Made by a program: the position numbers and the translations under genes | The notes under the pieces: model-generated | What the model saw: only the letters and a program-made list of their open reading frames with translations | What the model was told of the DNA's origin: nothing | Databases searched by the model: none | Assembly (NCBI RefSeq): GCF_012958305.1 | Contig: NZ_JABBYO010000002.1 | Coordinates: forward strand, 186,001 to 250,000 | Source of the DNA: Tautonia rosea | GTDB taxonomy: Bacteria > Planctomycetota > Planctomycetia > Isosphaerales > Isosphaeraceae | Reading direction: 5' to 3' | DNA length: 64,000 nucleotides | In this document: in pieces, positions 47,595 to 56,360 of the stretch | How the letters are laid out: each line of letters starts with the position of its first letter | Numbering within the stretch: position 1 is the stretch's first letter

Positions 47595-48635
47595 TCAGGG
47601 GCAATCTCCCACCCTGCTCGTCGGAATCAGGGCGTTCAGGAGTTCCGGTCTCCAGCGCCCTTCTTCCCGATCGAATGCGCCGAAGCCCGAGCCGAACTCC
47701 CAGTAGGCCCATGAAAACCCCCGCTCTTCTGCCTGCCTGGCGATGAACGCGGTCCATCGGGCTCGAGAAGCGAGGTCGGCCCTGGAATAGGCCCCGAATT
47801 CGCCGAGGTAAATCGGTCGATCGTGCTGCTTTGCCCACGCGACGACCTGGTCGAAGGCCGACGTGACCTCGGCTTTTTCCGAGTCCGAACCGTCCCAGGA
47901 AGTTCCGAGCCACCGACCGGAGTTTTCGACCCATTCGGCCCCCTGGTGGGTGAACGGGAACGGATCGTAGTAGTGGAAGGTGGCGATCAGACGGCGGTCG
48001 TCCTCGGGGAGTTGAAGCGACTCGAGCGACCGATAATTATTCCAGGAGGCGGGCCCAAGCATGACGATCCGATCCGGATTCGACACGCGGATCACCTCCA
48101 AAGCCTCGACGAGCAAGGAGTTCCACCGCTCGGTGTCGAGGTTGCCGTGCGGCTCGTTGAGCAGTTCGAAGACGACCGAGCCGGGCAGATCCTGATAACG
48201 CTCGGCCACCTGCGTCCAGAGGCTCAGGAACCGCGATCGCTCGGCCTCCGGGTGCTCATAAAGTTCCTCGAAGTGGTGAACGTTGACCACCGTTTGCAAT
48301 CCCCGAGAGATCGCCTGGTCAATGGCCCAGTCCACGCGATCGAAAAAGGCGGGATCGATGATGTAGGGAGCCTCTCGCTTCGCATGATTCGACCAGCGAA
48401 TCGGAATACGAACCGAGTCGAATCCGGCTTGCTGGATCGCTTCAAAAAATGATTCCTCCAGGACCATTCCCCATTCCCCTTCCCGAGGGGCTTCCAGGGC
48501 ATTGCCGAGATTGATGCCGCGACCCAGGCGGCGATTCTGTTCTGCAGCGGGATCCTCGGCTTGAACCGCTGAGGACGGAAGACCGGTAAGTGTGACCACG
48601 GAAATGATGAGGACCAGTCGAGTGATGCAAATCAT
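47595..48635 (-). CDS. Secreted glycoside hydrolase family 5-like (cellulase-like) enzyme
   Basis: 346 residues with a signal peptide (MICITRLVLIISVVTLTGLP). The TIM-barrel features are GRGINLGNALEAP, FDSVRIPIRWSNH, NVHHFEEL, FELLNEP with acid/base Glu161, ATFHYYDPFPFTHQ, and YLGEFGAYS with nucleophile Glu279. GH5 enzymes retain configuration and cut beta-glucans, mannans or related chains. No carbohydrate-binding module is present. Gfo/Idh/MocA oxidoreductases lie on both sides, and the one downstream is probably co-transcribed, which hints at glycan use. Confidence 0.92.
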   Translation of the reverse strand: MICITRLVLIISVVTLTGLPSSAVQAEDPAAEQNRRLGRGINLGNALEAPREGEWGMVLEESFFEAIQQAGFDSVRIPIRWSNHAKREAPYIIDPAFFDRVDWAIDQAISRGLQTVVNVHHFEELYEHPEAERSRFLSLWTQVAERYQDLPGSVVFELLNEPHGNLDTERWNSLLVEALEVIRVSNPDRIVMLGPASWNNYRSLESLQLPEDDRRLIATFHYYDPFPFTHQGAEWVENSGRWLGTSWDGSDSEKAEVTSAFDQVVAWAKQHDRPIYLGEFGAYSRADLASRARWTAFIARQAEERGFSWAYWEFGSGFGAFDREEGRWRPELLNALIPTSRVGDCP

Positions 48636-48859
48636 CGCGAGGGACTCCCTGGGAGCAAGGCTCCGGAGGAGATCTCCGGAGATTCCAATGGCTTTCTCTC
48701 GTGCAATCCGATTCCAAGACGAAGCTTCCGGACCTGCCGACGCCCGGCCTTGTCAGGGCATCGACGGCGTGCTATGGTGCCCTCCATCATAGGTCAGGGC
48801 TTCCTCTTGAGGAGGTTCTGTCCGGTTCGAACGATGTCTCGCGACTCCGGGATGGTGCG

Positions 48860-49906
48860 ATGGTCGGGATCGGGATCGTCGGCATCGGCTTCATGGGCAT
48901 GATCCACTTCCTGGCATCCCGCAAACTCGCGGATGCTGAAGTGGTTGCCATCTGCAGCCGTGACCCCAAGAAACGATCGGGTGACTGGACCGGGATCCAG
49001 GGAAATTTCGGACCGAAAGGCACACAGATGGACCTTTCGGGAATCAGTGCCTACGCGGAGTTCGATGAACTCCTCGCTGACGATCGCGTTCAACTGGTCG
49101 ATCTCTGCCTGCCGAACGAGCAGCATGCGGACATGGCGATCAAGGCCCTTGAGGCCGGCAAGCATGTGCTCGTCGAAAAGCCGATCGCTCTGTCAACCGA
49201 CGATGCCGACCGCATGGTCGCCGCCGCTCAGAAGGCAGGCCGACTCTTGATGGTTGCTCACGTCTTGCCATACTTCCCGGAATTCGCCTTTGCCCGAGAC
49301 GCAGTGGCCTCGGGACGTTACGGTCGGCTCAAGGCGGCGCACTTTAAGCGAGTCATCTCCAAGCCGGACTGGTCAAGCGGTGTGGCCGATCTTCAAAGTA
49401 ACGGCGGACCCGCGATTGACCTGCACATTCACGACACTCATTTCATCGGACTCGTGTGCGGTGTACCGAAGGCCGTGCAGAGCAGAGGCGTGTCTGAGGA
49501 TGGTGTGGCGCTTCATCTGACCACTCAGTACCTCTACGAAGATCCGGACCTGGCCGTCTCGGCCGTTTCCGGGGCCTTGAGCCAGTCGGGCCGCCCCTTT
49601 ACTCACGGTTACGAACTTTACCTGGAAGGGGCGACCCTCGCCTTCGAGTCCGCAACCCTCGGCGATCAGTTCCATTTGGCGATGCCCGTCTCGGTGATCT
49701 TACCGAATGGTCAGGTTGAACACCCGGAACTGGGGAGTGGAGACCCGATCGACGCGTTCGCTCAGGAGATCGGTGCCGCCGTGGCGTCGGTCCAATCGGG
49801 AGTGCCCGCAGCCGAACTTTCAGGAGAACTGGCTCGACAAGCCCTTGTCCTCTGTCATGCCGAGGTGCAGAGCGCCCGGTCGGGTCAACCGGTCCCTTTG
49901 TCATGA
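48860..49906 (+). CDS. Gfo/Idh/MocA oxidoreductase, cytoplasmic
   Basis: 348 residues from ATG 48860 (MVGIGIVGIGFMGMIHFLAS); a longer frame to 48701 has no family likeness. The NAD(P) motif is GIVGIGFMG, followed by VDLCLPNEQHADMAIKALEAGKHVLVEKPIALS and a C-terminal domain with GGPAIDLHIHDTHFI. There is no Tat signal, in contrast to the 46171 gene. It is probably a sugar or inositol dehydrogenase; the substrate is open. It is divergent from the GH5 gene. Confidence 0.9.
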   Translation: MVGIGIVGIGFMGMIHFLASRKLADAEVVAICSRDPKKRSGDWTGIQGNFGPKGTQMDLSGISAYAEFDELLADDRVQLVDLCLPNEQHADMAIKALEAGKHVLVEKPIALSTDDADRMVAAAQKAGRLLMVAHVLPYFPEFAFARDAVASGRYGRLKAAHFKRVISKPDWSSGVADLQSNGGPAIDLHIHDTHFIGLVCGVPKAVQSRGVSEDGVALHLTTQYLYEDPDLAVSAVSGALSQSGRPFTHGYELYLEGATLAFESATLGDQFHLAMPVSVILPNGQVEHPELGSGDPIDAFAQEIGAAVASVQSGVPAAELSGELARQALVLCHAEVQSARSGQPVPLS

Positions 49907-50087
49907 GCGGGGGCGGGTCAGACCGATTGCTTTTGATGACCTCGTTCGGTGATTCGAAAGCGACTCACCTGATCTAGACCGCATCTCGGTCTCAATCAGT
50001 CGTAATCACGGTGGTCGGACTGCCGATGATTTCGTTCGCAAGAGGGCGACAGGATGTTGCCCGCGGCCGCAGCAGGAGGCACTGGCG

Positions 50088-50912
50088 ATGCCGATGACAC
50101 TCGCGGACTCGGAACTGATCCACCCGACGGCCGTCATTAGCGCTGAGGCCGTTCTGGCCCCTGACGTCCAGGTCGGTCCCTTTGCAATTGTTGAAGGGCC
50201 GGTCTCTATCGGTCCAGGGTGTGTGATCGAAGGCCACGCCTGCCTGACTGGCCCGATGGAGTTGGGGCGCGACAACTTTATCGGTCATGGTGCCGTGTTA
50301 GGCAAGGCTCCCCAGCATCGTCGCGATCCTGGTGATTCCACCCGCCTGGTCATAGGTGATGGGAATGTCATGCGGGAATATGTGACGATTCACCGGGGCA
50401 CCGCGGCCCGAGGTGAGACCCGAATCGGCCATCGCAACTACCTGATGATCGGTTGCCACATCGGGCATGATGCGATCGTCGGAGACGGTTGTACGATCGT
50501 CAATGGTGCCTTGATCGGGGGGCATGCCGAACTTCAGGACGGTTGTATTCTCTCGGCTCACGCCGCCGTGCAGCAGCACGTTCGGATCGGCCGACTCGCC
50601 ATGATCGGCGGGTTGGGCTCGACGACCAAGGATGTTCCTCCCTTTGTCCTGTTGCAAGGGTACAACGCCGTCTCCGGGCTGAACCTGGTTGGATTGCGAC
50701 GGGCAGGCTTCTCGGTCAAAGCAATTAATGCGCTGCGTGATGCGTATCGGATTCTCTACAAGGAGGGCCGGACCCGGACAACAGCCATGGATCAGATCGA
50801 AGCCGATCTCGGCCACGTTGCCGAGGTGTCCGAGTTCGTCTCGTTCATCCGTCAGAGCAGTCTTGGGATCAATCCGGCCCGAGATGCCGACCGGATCCAT
50901 CGAACGTTCTAA
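50088..50912 (+). CDS. lpxA: Acyl-[ACP]-UDP-N-acetylglucosamine O-acyltransferase
   Basis: 274 residues. A left-handed beta-helix of hexapeptides runs from IHPTAVISAEAVLAPDVQVGP to about 190; NYLMIGCHIGHDAIVGD carries the catalytic-type His127 (matching E. coli His125). The C-terminal helical domain has LVGLRRAGFSVKAINALRDAYRILYKEG, as in LpxA. It attaches the first acyl chain to UDP-GlcNAc in lipid A synthesis, so this organism probably makes lipid A. lpxD and fabZ are not adjacent. The gene is monocistronic in view of its neighbours. Confidence 0.93.
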   Translation: MPMTLADSELIHPTAVISAEAVLAPDVQVGPFAIVEGPVSIGPGCVIEGHACLTGPMELGRDNFIGHGAVLGKAPQHRRDPGDSTRLVIGDGNVMREYVTIHRGTAARGETRIGHRNYLMIGCHIGHDAIVGDGCTIVNGALIGGHAELQDGCILSAHAAVQQHVRIGRLAMIGGLGSTTKDVPPFVLLQGYNAVSGLNLVGLRRAGFSVKAINALRDAYRILYKEGRTRTTAMDQIEADLGHVAEVSEFVSFIRQSSLGINPARDADRIHRTF

Positions 50913-51008
50913 AGCGACCTTCGGGACGGCTGCGATGGGGAAGTCAATCGGGGTGAGACGTGACGGGAATCGACGCTGACGCCTCGTCGCAGAAATCCAG
51001 TCCGATCG

Positions 51009-51413
51009 TCATCCTGACCGAAGGGAATCGGGGTCTTCGGTTCCGCGCTCGTCAGCAGGTTCCAATCCCGGAGCATTCTTGGCGTTTTCTGCGTCGGTCT
51101 CGGTCTGCGCTTCGGCGTCATTCAACGGGGAGGGAGACCTGTCGCCCAGAGAATCAAGGCCTCCTGGGGGAGGGGTCTGACCTCGGTCGAGGGCATCTTG
51201 AATCTGGCGGTACTCCTCGGTGCTGATTTCTCCGGATTCATAGGCATCCCGGAACAAATCAGCCTGCTCAGCCCTGGAATCGGACGATCGGGTCGTGAGC
51301 CGTCTCCGAGAGATGGTGATCAACTGGATGCCCAGCGCGACGATGACGAGTAGAGTGGCCATCAGAAGCATGGCCTTGAGTAATTCCCAGGTCTTGGGGT
51401 CAAATTCTGGCAT
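51009..51413 (-). CDS. Membrane protein with SHOCT-like segment
   Basis: 134 residues. One membrane helix (about 12-33, LKAMLLMATLLVIVALGIQ) is followed by a short SHOCT-type motif (FRDAYESGEISTEEYRQIQDAL) and a disordered acidic Pro/Gly-rich tail. SHOCT motifs are thought to mediate oligomerisation. Function is unknown. Its start at 51413 is divergent from the Gly/Met-rich gene, and its end faces lpxA. Confidence 0.75.
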   Translation of the reverse strand: MPEFDPKTWELLKAMLLMATLLVIVALGIQLITISRRRLTTRSSDSRAEQADLFRDAYESGEISTEEYRQIQDALDRGQTPPPGGLDSLGDRSPSPLNDAEAQTETDAENAKNAPGLEPADERGTEDPDSLRSG

Positions 51414-51632
51414 CGATCATGGATCTCAATCAGGGATGACCTGCTCACCCGTCATGATCCGCGCGTTGCGCCAACTCGGATCCCAAAGCACACCGATGGG
51501 AGTGGTTGGCCTGAGGCGGGGTGGGCGATATACTCAAAATACCGTGTCCTGCTCAAATCGGCGAGGTTTTGCAACCGGGGATGGTCCCCGGCCGATTGCC
51601 CCTCCCGCCTCGAACCGAGTGAGGTGGCTCTT

Positions 51633-52247
51633 ATGGCTCGATTCCGGATCGGTCTCGTCGTCGCGATTGGCATTCTGGCCATCTCCCCTTCGGCTCGGGC
51701 TCAGTTCATCCCGAATTTGCCTCCTGGGTTTGGTACGGGTCAATTCGACCCGTTCAGCGCTTACTACGGGTACTACTTGCCAAGAAACCAGGCCATCGCC
51801 GCGCAGTTGGCCGGTGGATCGAACGAAGCCATTAACCTTTATTCCCAGGCTCGGCGTGCGAATGCGGAATCCGCGCGTGCCAGCGCGTTGTATGAGATGG
51901 AGGATCCCTATCGGATGGTCCCCCTCGAAGACCGGCCATACACGCGCCCTGCCACCGTGCTTCTACCCGGACAGGCTGCTGGCCCCGCTCCCGGCGGATA
52001 TTTCGGCCGATCTCAGCGTTACTTCTATGGCGCTCGTACAGGAGCACCGGGAGAAACACGGGGCGCTTCGTCGGCTCGGGTCCCCCAGGCACGTGGCGTC
52101 GGCCGCATGGGTGGGATGGGTGGTCGCATGGGTGGGATGGGCGGAGGCATGGGCGGGATGGGCGGAGGCATGGGCGGGATGGGCGGGATGGGCGGGATGG
52201 GCGGGTTCGGGCGAGGAATGGGAGGATTCGGAGGGGGATTCCGTTGA
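51633..52247 (+). CDS. Secreted Gly/Met-rich protein
   Basis: 204 residues from ATG 51633, with GAGGTGG upstream. A signal peptide (RFRIGLVVAIGILAISPSARA) leads to a Tyr/Pro-containing region (PFSAYYGYYLPRNQAIAAQLAGGS) and, from about residue 155, a nearly pure GGM/MGG repeat region ending GFGGGFR. No domain is recognised. Gly/Met-rich tails can be flexible or bind metal; that is only a suggestion. The DNA repeat is noted separately. Confidence 0.75.
   Translation: MARFRIGLVVAIGILAISPSARAQFIPNLPPGFGTGQFDPFSAYYGYYLPRNQAIAAQLAGGSNEAINLYSQARRANAESARASALYEMEDPYRMVPLEDRPYTRPATVLLPGQAAGPAPGGYFGRSQRYFYGARTGAPGETRGASSARVPQARGVGRMGGMGGRMGGMGGGMGGMGGGMGGMGGMGGMGGFGRGMGGFGGGFR
52105..52205. repeat. Short tandem repeat coding GGM units
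   Basis: About eleven near copies of a 9-base unit (GGCGGGATG and variants) lie inside the 3' part of the Gly/Met-rich gene. Copy number could vary between strains without breaking the frame, as the unit is three codons. Confidence 0.85.
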
Positions 52248-52435
52248 GTCCTCGCACGTGAGCGTTCTCTTGCCGATCCGATCTGTCGAGAAGGGAAATC
52301 CAATCGATTTCTGACTCAATCGCTCAGGTCAAAGTCAACGCTTCATGGGATCGCATTCGAGTGGTCGGAGAATGATCTGGAGGAAGGATTCGAACGTGTT
52401 CGAAGCTTCCTCCTGAACGTCTTGAGGTTGGCACC

Positions 52436-52930
52436 ATGGCGGATCATCTGAGACTTACCGCCGACGAGCGCGCCGACCTCGTTGCGTTTCTCGATGGTGA
52501 ACTCGCTGAGGAGCGGGTTCGTCTCCTTGAGGAGAAGCTGACTCGGAGTCTCTCGGGACGTCGGGAGATCGAATCGCTCAAATCGACCTGGGATCTTCTC
52601 GACCTTTTGCCTCGATCTCCGGCAGACGACGCGTTTACAGAACGGACGATCACACTTGCTTCGGAACGTCCTGCTGGAGATGACCGACTCGTCGGGGCTG
52701 CTCGGACGTTTGTCCGTCGGTGTGTCAGTCTATTGATCGTTCTCGCAGTGCTGACTCTGAGTTCTCTGGTTGGATACACCGTAACCCGATGGGTCTGGCC
52801 AGATCGCACCGCTCGGCTTGCTCATGATCTGACGATCGCTGAACGCCTGGACGATTATCAAGCAGTGGGTCAGTTCGATTTTCTCCGGCGCCTTGACGAA
52901 TCAACCCTGTTCAAGGAGGCGTCGGACTGA
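52436..52930 (+). CDS. Anti-sigma-factor-like single-pass membrane protein
   Basis: 164 residues. The N-terminal cytoplasmic part starts with LTADERADLVAFLDGELAEERVRLLEEKLTRS, the helix-turn pattern of anti-sigma (zinc-finger-like/RsiW type) domains, but without the HxxxCxxC zinc motif. One membrane helix (about 98-122) follows, then a short outside domain. No sigma factor gene is adjacent. It is followed by a secreted protein 17 bases downstream, so the two probably act together. Family call is from pattern only. Confidence 0.6.
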   Translation: MADHLRLTADERADLVAFLDGELAEERVRLLEEKLTRSLSGRREIESLKSTWDLLDLLPRSPADDAFTERTITLASERPAGDDRLVGAARTFVRRCVSLLIVLAVLTLSSLVGYTVTRWVWPDRTARLAHDLTIAERLDDYQAVGQFDFLRRLDESTLFKEASD

Positions 52931-52947
52931 CCGGCGATGGTGGAGTG

Positions 52948-54057
52948 ATGATGATCGGTCTGCGGACATTTGCCGCAATGATGCTCTCGGCCACGGCGTT
53001 GCCAGTGGTGCTGACGCCCCTGTCGCCTGCCATCGATCGATTGGCCGGTATGCCGCTGCAGACCAGGCTGGAGCTGTCTAAATCACTCGAACGCTTTGAA
53101 CAGCTGCCGACTGCCGAGCAACAGGCAATCCGGGAACTCGACCGCGAACTGTCGAAGCTTGATCCCGAGGAGCGCAAGCGATACCTCGACCTGATGCGAC
53201 GCTTCGGAGCCTGGTTCCACCGACTTGATGAAGAAACCCGCCTCGCGTTTCAGTCGGCCTCCTCCGAAGATCGGTTTGTCATCCTCCGCCAGGAGCTTGG
53301 TCCCGACTCAGCTCCCGAGTCGCCTGGACTCGATATGGCCGTCTGGTTTCGGGCCGACACCTTTAATCCCGTCCCGCTCTACGATGCAGTGACCTTGATG
53401 CGGGTCTGGGCTTTACTCGATGACGCGGCACGTCGTCAGGTCGAAGTAGCGCGCTCTCTGGACGAGACGATCACCTTGCTTCGTCAGTTTGCTCGTGATC
53501 GCCAAATCGAACCATCTCCCGAGGTGCGCGAAGCCTTTCGAGCGATCCTTGAGGACCAGGGGAGACTCGGCCAGCGAGGAGTCCGTTTGTTGCCCGAAGT
53601 CCCCGACCTGGGAGCCTGGCTGCTCGATGGTGAAGATCCGAGTGAGAACCGGCCTTTCGGAGGTGGGCCAGGCAACTTCCCAAGACGACCTCCTGGTCCT
53701 TCGGGGCCCCAAGCCGAGGGAATGCGAATCAATGCCGCTCGATTGAGTGCGGCCCGGTTATCGCTCCTCCGCATCGCCGAAATGGAATATCTTCGAGTGC
53801 TTCGAGATCAGGCTGATGGGGCGGCACTTGCCGTACTGCCCTTATTCGAGGCGCGACTGCCCCAATGGTATCGTGATCTCCTCGACCCACTTCCTCCCGA
53901 GGTCGTTCGACTGCGTTTGCGAGCGCTTCGGCAACTCGCGCTCAACGATCCCGATCTGATGCGATGGCTTGAGCAGATTACGCCTGTCTCCGCTCCTGGA
54001 GCCGATGGTACTGCTTCGCCTTCCGAGGATCGCCCCTCGCTGGTCAGGCCGTTTTGA
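52948..54057 (+). CDS. Secreted helical protein, unknown function
   Basis: 369 residues from ATG 52948 (ATG 52951 also possible, with GGAG upstream). A signal peptide is followed by Arg/Glu/Leu-rich helices (LSKSLERFEQLPTAEQQAIRELDRELSKLDPEERKRYLDLMRRF) that recall DUF3106-like proteins, then a Pro/Gly-rich linker (FGGGPGNFPRRPPGPSGP) and a second helical part. It lies 17 bases after the anti-sigma-like gene and directly before ribD. It could be the external partner of that membrane protein; this is inference. Confidence 0.65.
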   Translation: MMIGLRTFAAMMLSATALPVVLTPLSPAIDRLAGMPLQTRLELSKSLERFEQLPTAEQQAIRELDRELSKLDPEERKRYLDLMRRFGAWFHRLDEETRLAFQSASSEDRFVILRQELGPDSAPESPGLDMAVWFRADTFNPVPLYDAVTLMRVWALLDDAARRQVEVARSLDETITLLRQFARDRQIEPSPEVREAFRAILEDQGRLGQRGVRLLPEVPDLGAWLLDGEDPSENRPFGGGPGNFPRRPPGPSGPQAEGMRINAARLSAARLSLLRIAEMEYLRVLRDQADGAALAVLPLFEARLPQWYRDLLDPLPPEVVRLRLRALRQLALNDPDLMRWLEQITPVSAPGADGTASPSEDRPSLVRPF

Positions 54058-54080
54058 AGCGTTCGGAGTGTGGATCTGCC

Positions 54081-55211
54081 GTGCCAATCGTCACTGAGGA
54101 AGACCGCCGCTGGATGCGGCTTGCTCTGGCCGAAGCAGGCCGAGGGCTTGGATGGGTTGAACCGAATCCGATGGTCGGCGCCGTGGTCGTCCGCGACGGT
54201 AAGCTGGTGGCGGTCGGACATCACGCTCGGTATGGAGGTCCCCATGCCGAGGTCGTTGCCCTGCAGGCGGCAGGCGAGGCTGCTCAAGGTGCGACGCTCT
54301 ATGTCACGCTCGAGCCGTGTTGCCACGTTGGAAAAACGCCTCCGTGTACCGATGCTGTCATTGCCTCGGGCATCACGAGGGTTGTCGCCGCGATGCGAGA
54401 CCCCTTTCCACGGGTCGCCGGTGGTGGGTTTGCCCGACTGCGTGACGCAGGCCTGAAGGTGCAATGGGGGGTCGAGGAGACGGAGGCCAGGTTCCTGAAT
54501 GCTCCCTATCTCAAACGCTTAACGGTCGGTCGGCCCTTCGTAACGGCCAAATGGGCCATGACGCTCGATGGGAAAACAGCTTGCCAATCCGGAGACAGCA
54601 AGTGGATCTCGAACCCGAGGTCCCGAAGCGTTGTGCATGCGTTGCGAGGTCGAATGGATGGAATCCTGGCCGGAATTGGCACCGTCTTGCTCGACGATCC
54701 CGAACTAACCGCTCGTCCCAATGGGCCGAGAAGTCCGACCCGCATTATCCTTGATTCAACCGCTCGATTGCCGATCGATTCAAAGCTTGCCCTGACGGCT
54801 CTTCGCGTTCCGGTCTGGGTTGTCGTTTCCCAAATGGCCCCCCCTGATCGGGTCCATTCGCTTCAGCAGATGGGAGTCGAGCTGATTCCAATGCAGGGCG
54901 ATGGCCCGATTCCGATTCCCGATTTGCTCGACGAATTAGGGCGTCGTGGCCTTACCAATGTCCTTGTCGAAGGGGGAGGCCGGGTTCTCGGTGCCTTCCT
55001 CGACGCCGGAGAGGTCGACGCGGTCGAGGTCTTCATCGCGCCGACTCTTGAAGGCGGCTCGCATCACTTCACTCCCTTTCGGGGCCTGGGAGTGACCCGG
55101 ATGGCCGAGGCACTTCGACTCACTCGACACCGTGTTTCGTTGCTTGATGGCGATGTTTCGTTGAGTGGTCAGATCGCTCGCCCGTGGTGGCAACTGACCG
55201 ACAGCGCTTGA
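54081..55211 (+). CDS. ribD: Riboflavin biosynthesis deaminase/reductase
   Basis: 376 residues from GTG 54081; a TTG at 54054, overlapping the previous stop, is less likely. The deaminase domain binds zinc through His55, Cys80 and Cys89 (HAEV and PCCHVGKTPPC), with Glu57 as the proton shuttle. The reductase domain starts near RPFVTAKWAMTLDGKTA and has NVLVEGGGRVLGAFL. It converts the pyrimidine deaminated product to 5-amino-6-ribitylamino-uracil phosphate in riboflavin synthesis. No FMN riboswitch or other rib gene is visible nearby. Confidence 0.96.
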   Translation: MPIVTEEDRRWMRLALAEAGRGLGWVEPNPMVGAVVVRDGKLVAVGHHARYGGPHAEVVALQAAGEAAQGATLYVTLEPCCHVGKTPPCTDAVIASGITRVVAAMRDPFPRVAGGGFARLRDAGLKVQWGVEETEARFLNAPYLKRLTVGRPFVTAKWAMTLDGKTACQSGDSKWISNPRSRSVVHALRGRMDGILAGIGTVLLDDPELTARPNGPRSPTRIILDSTARLPIDSKLALTALRVPVWVVVSQMAPPDRVHSLQQMGVELIPMQGDGPIPIPDLLDELGRRGLTNVLVEGGGRVLGAFLDAGEVDAVEVFIAPTLEGGSHHFTPFRGLGVTRMAEALRLTRHRVSLLDGDVSLSGQIARPWWQLTDSA

Positions 55212-55272
55212 CCACTCGCCTGGCTTCCCGATAATCTCAATAGGGTTGATTCGTCAGAAAAGACTGGTTTTT

Positions 55273-55287
55273 TGTTAGGCGAACAAC
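55273..55287. promoter_or_regulatory. Candidate Rex-type operator
   Basis: TTGTTAGGCGAACAA is a 5-5 inverted repeat with a 5-base centre, 138 bases before the rex start. Known Rex sites (TTGTGA-N6-TCACAA) have a longer spacing, so this is only a weak candidate for self-regulation. Confidence 0.3.
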
Positions 55288-55424
55288 GCGTTTTGGCGGC
55301 ACGACACAGGATCGCGGTTGTGGCCCGTTTCCGATCATCCTGGCGGACCGATGCCCTCGCAAACGGAACGGCAGAACGAATCGGCCATCGATCGCCCCGT
55401 CCCCAACCAGGAGGGTCCGGTCTG

Positions 55425-56117
55425 GTGCGGGAGCCTCATCACGACAATCCGTCACCCAAGCCTGCGCCCAAGGCTGTGGTCGGGCGATTGAGCCTTTACC
55501 TCCGGCAGCTGGAAACCTTTGCCCGTCAAGGACGAGAAACAATATCGAGCAGTCAACTCGGCAAATCCTTGGGGCTCAATGATGCGCAGGTTCGAAAGGA
55601 CCTGGCGTATTTCGGCCAGTTTGGGCAACCCGGTTTGGGCTACCGCATTGCTGACCTGATCACTGAACTTCGCACCATACTCGGCGTGGATCGTGACTGG
55701 CCGACCGCCCTGGTGGGACTCGGAAATCTGGGTCGAGCCTTACTCGGATATAAAGGGTTCCGGGTTCGACGATTTCATATCGTCTCGCTTTTTGACAATG
55801 ATCCCAAGAAATTGGGCCATTGCATTGAGGGTTTGACTGTCAAACATCTCGACGAGCTTCCTCAGACCGTTGCATCCGAGGGACTGCGTCTGGCCATTAT
55901 TTGTGTTCCGGCCGAGTCTGCTCAGCGAGTGGCGGATCAGTTGGTAGCCGCCGGGATCCGGGGCTTGTTAAACTTCACGCCCACGGCACTCTTTGTTCCG
56001 CAGGACGTCAGCGTCGTCGCGGTCGACCTGAGTGTTCAACTGGAACATCTGGCCTATTCCGTCCACAACCTGCAATCCTCGAATCGAGAAGCCGGTGACA
56101 TCTCCGCGGCAAGTTGA
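55425..56117 (+). CDS. rex: Redox-sensing transcriptional repressor Rex
   Basis: 230 residues from GTG 55425, with AGGAGGG about 10 bases upstream; the frame is open further but the extra residues are not family-like. The N-terminal winged helix has GRLSLYLRQLETF and SSSQLGKSLGLNDAQVRKDLAYFGQFG, and the Rossmann domain TALVGLGNLGRALLGYKGF carries the NAD(H) motif GxGxxG. Rex senses the NADH/NAD ratio and represses fermentation and respiration genes. It probably self-regulates. Confidence 0.94.
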   Translation: MREPHHDNPSPKPAPKAVVGRLSLYLRQLETFARQGRETISSSQLGKSLGLNDAQVRKDLAYFGQFGQPGLGYRIADLITELRTILGVDRDWPTALVGLGNLGRALLGYKGFRVRRFHIVSLFDNDPKKLGHCIEGLTVKHLDELPQTVASEGLRLAIICVPAESAQRVADQLVAAGIRGLLNFTPTALFVPQDVSVVAVDLSVQLEHLAYSVHNLQSSNREAGDISAAS

Positions 56118-56194
56118 CGGATGAGGAGGGGTCGAACCTTTTCGACGCCCGCCTCATCTGATACACTAAATCTCTCAGTTGACTGACCGTCATT

Positions 56195-56266
56195 TACCCG
56201 GTGGTGAAATTGGTATCACAACAGGTTTTGGTCCTGTTTTTCCAGGTTCGAGTCCTGGCCGGGTAG
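56195..56266 (+). tRNA. tRNA-Gln (anticodon TTG)
   Basis: A full cloverleaf can be drawn by hand: acceptor TACCCGG/CCGGGTA, D-arm GTG/CAC, anticodon stem ACAGG/CCTGT with loop TTTTGGT (anticodon TTG), T-arm CCAGG/CCTGG with TTCGAGT, discriminator G at 56266. The weak U1-A72 pair is a known glutamine identity element. CCA is not encoded. Confidence 0.95.
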
Positions 56267-56360
56267 CTTGCTCATTTCTCTTGGACGACTCGCATCCCTC
56301 TCCGGTTTTTTCACATTGCCTCACCGGACTCTGAGATCAACCGCGGGGGCTTGGTGTCGA

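Noticed and set aside
47485-47934. 150-residue N-terminal extension of the 46171-47484 oxidoreductase
   Set aside because: It overlaps the GH5 gene region and lacks a signal; the internal ATG has GGAGGAG and a Tat signal.
52105-52205. Possible CRISPR-like repeat
   Set aside because: The units are contiguous 9-base codons for Gly-Gly-Met inside a gene, with no spacers.
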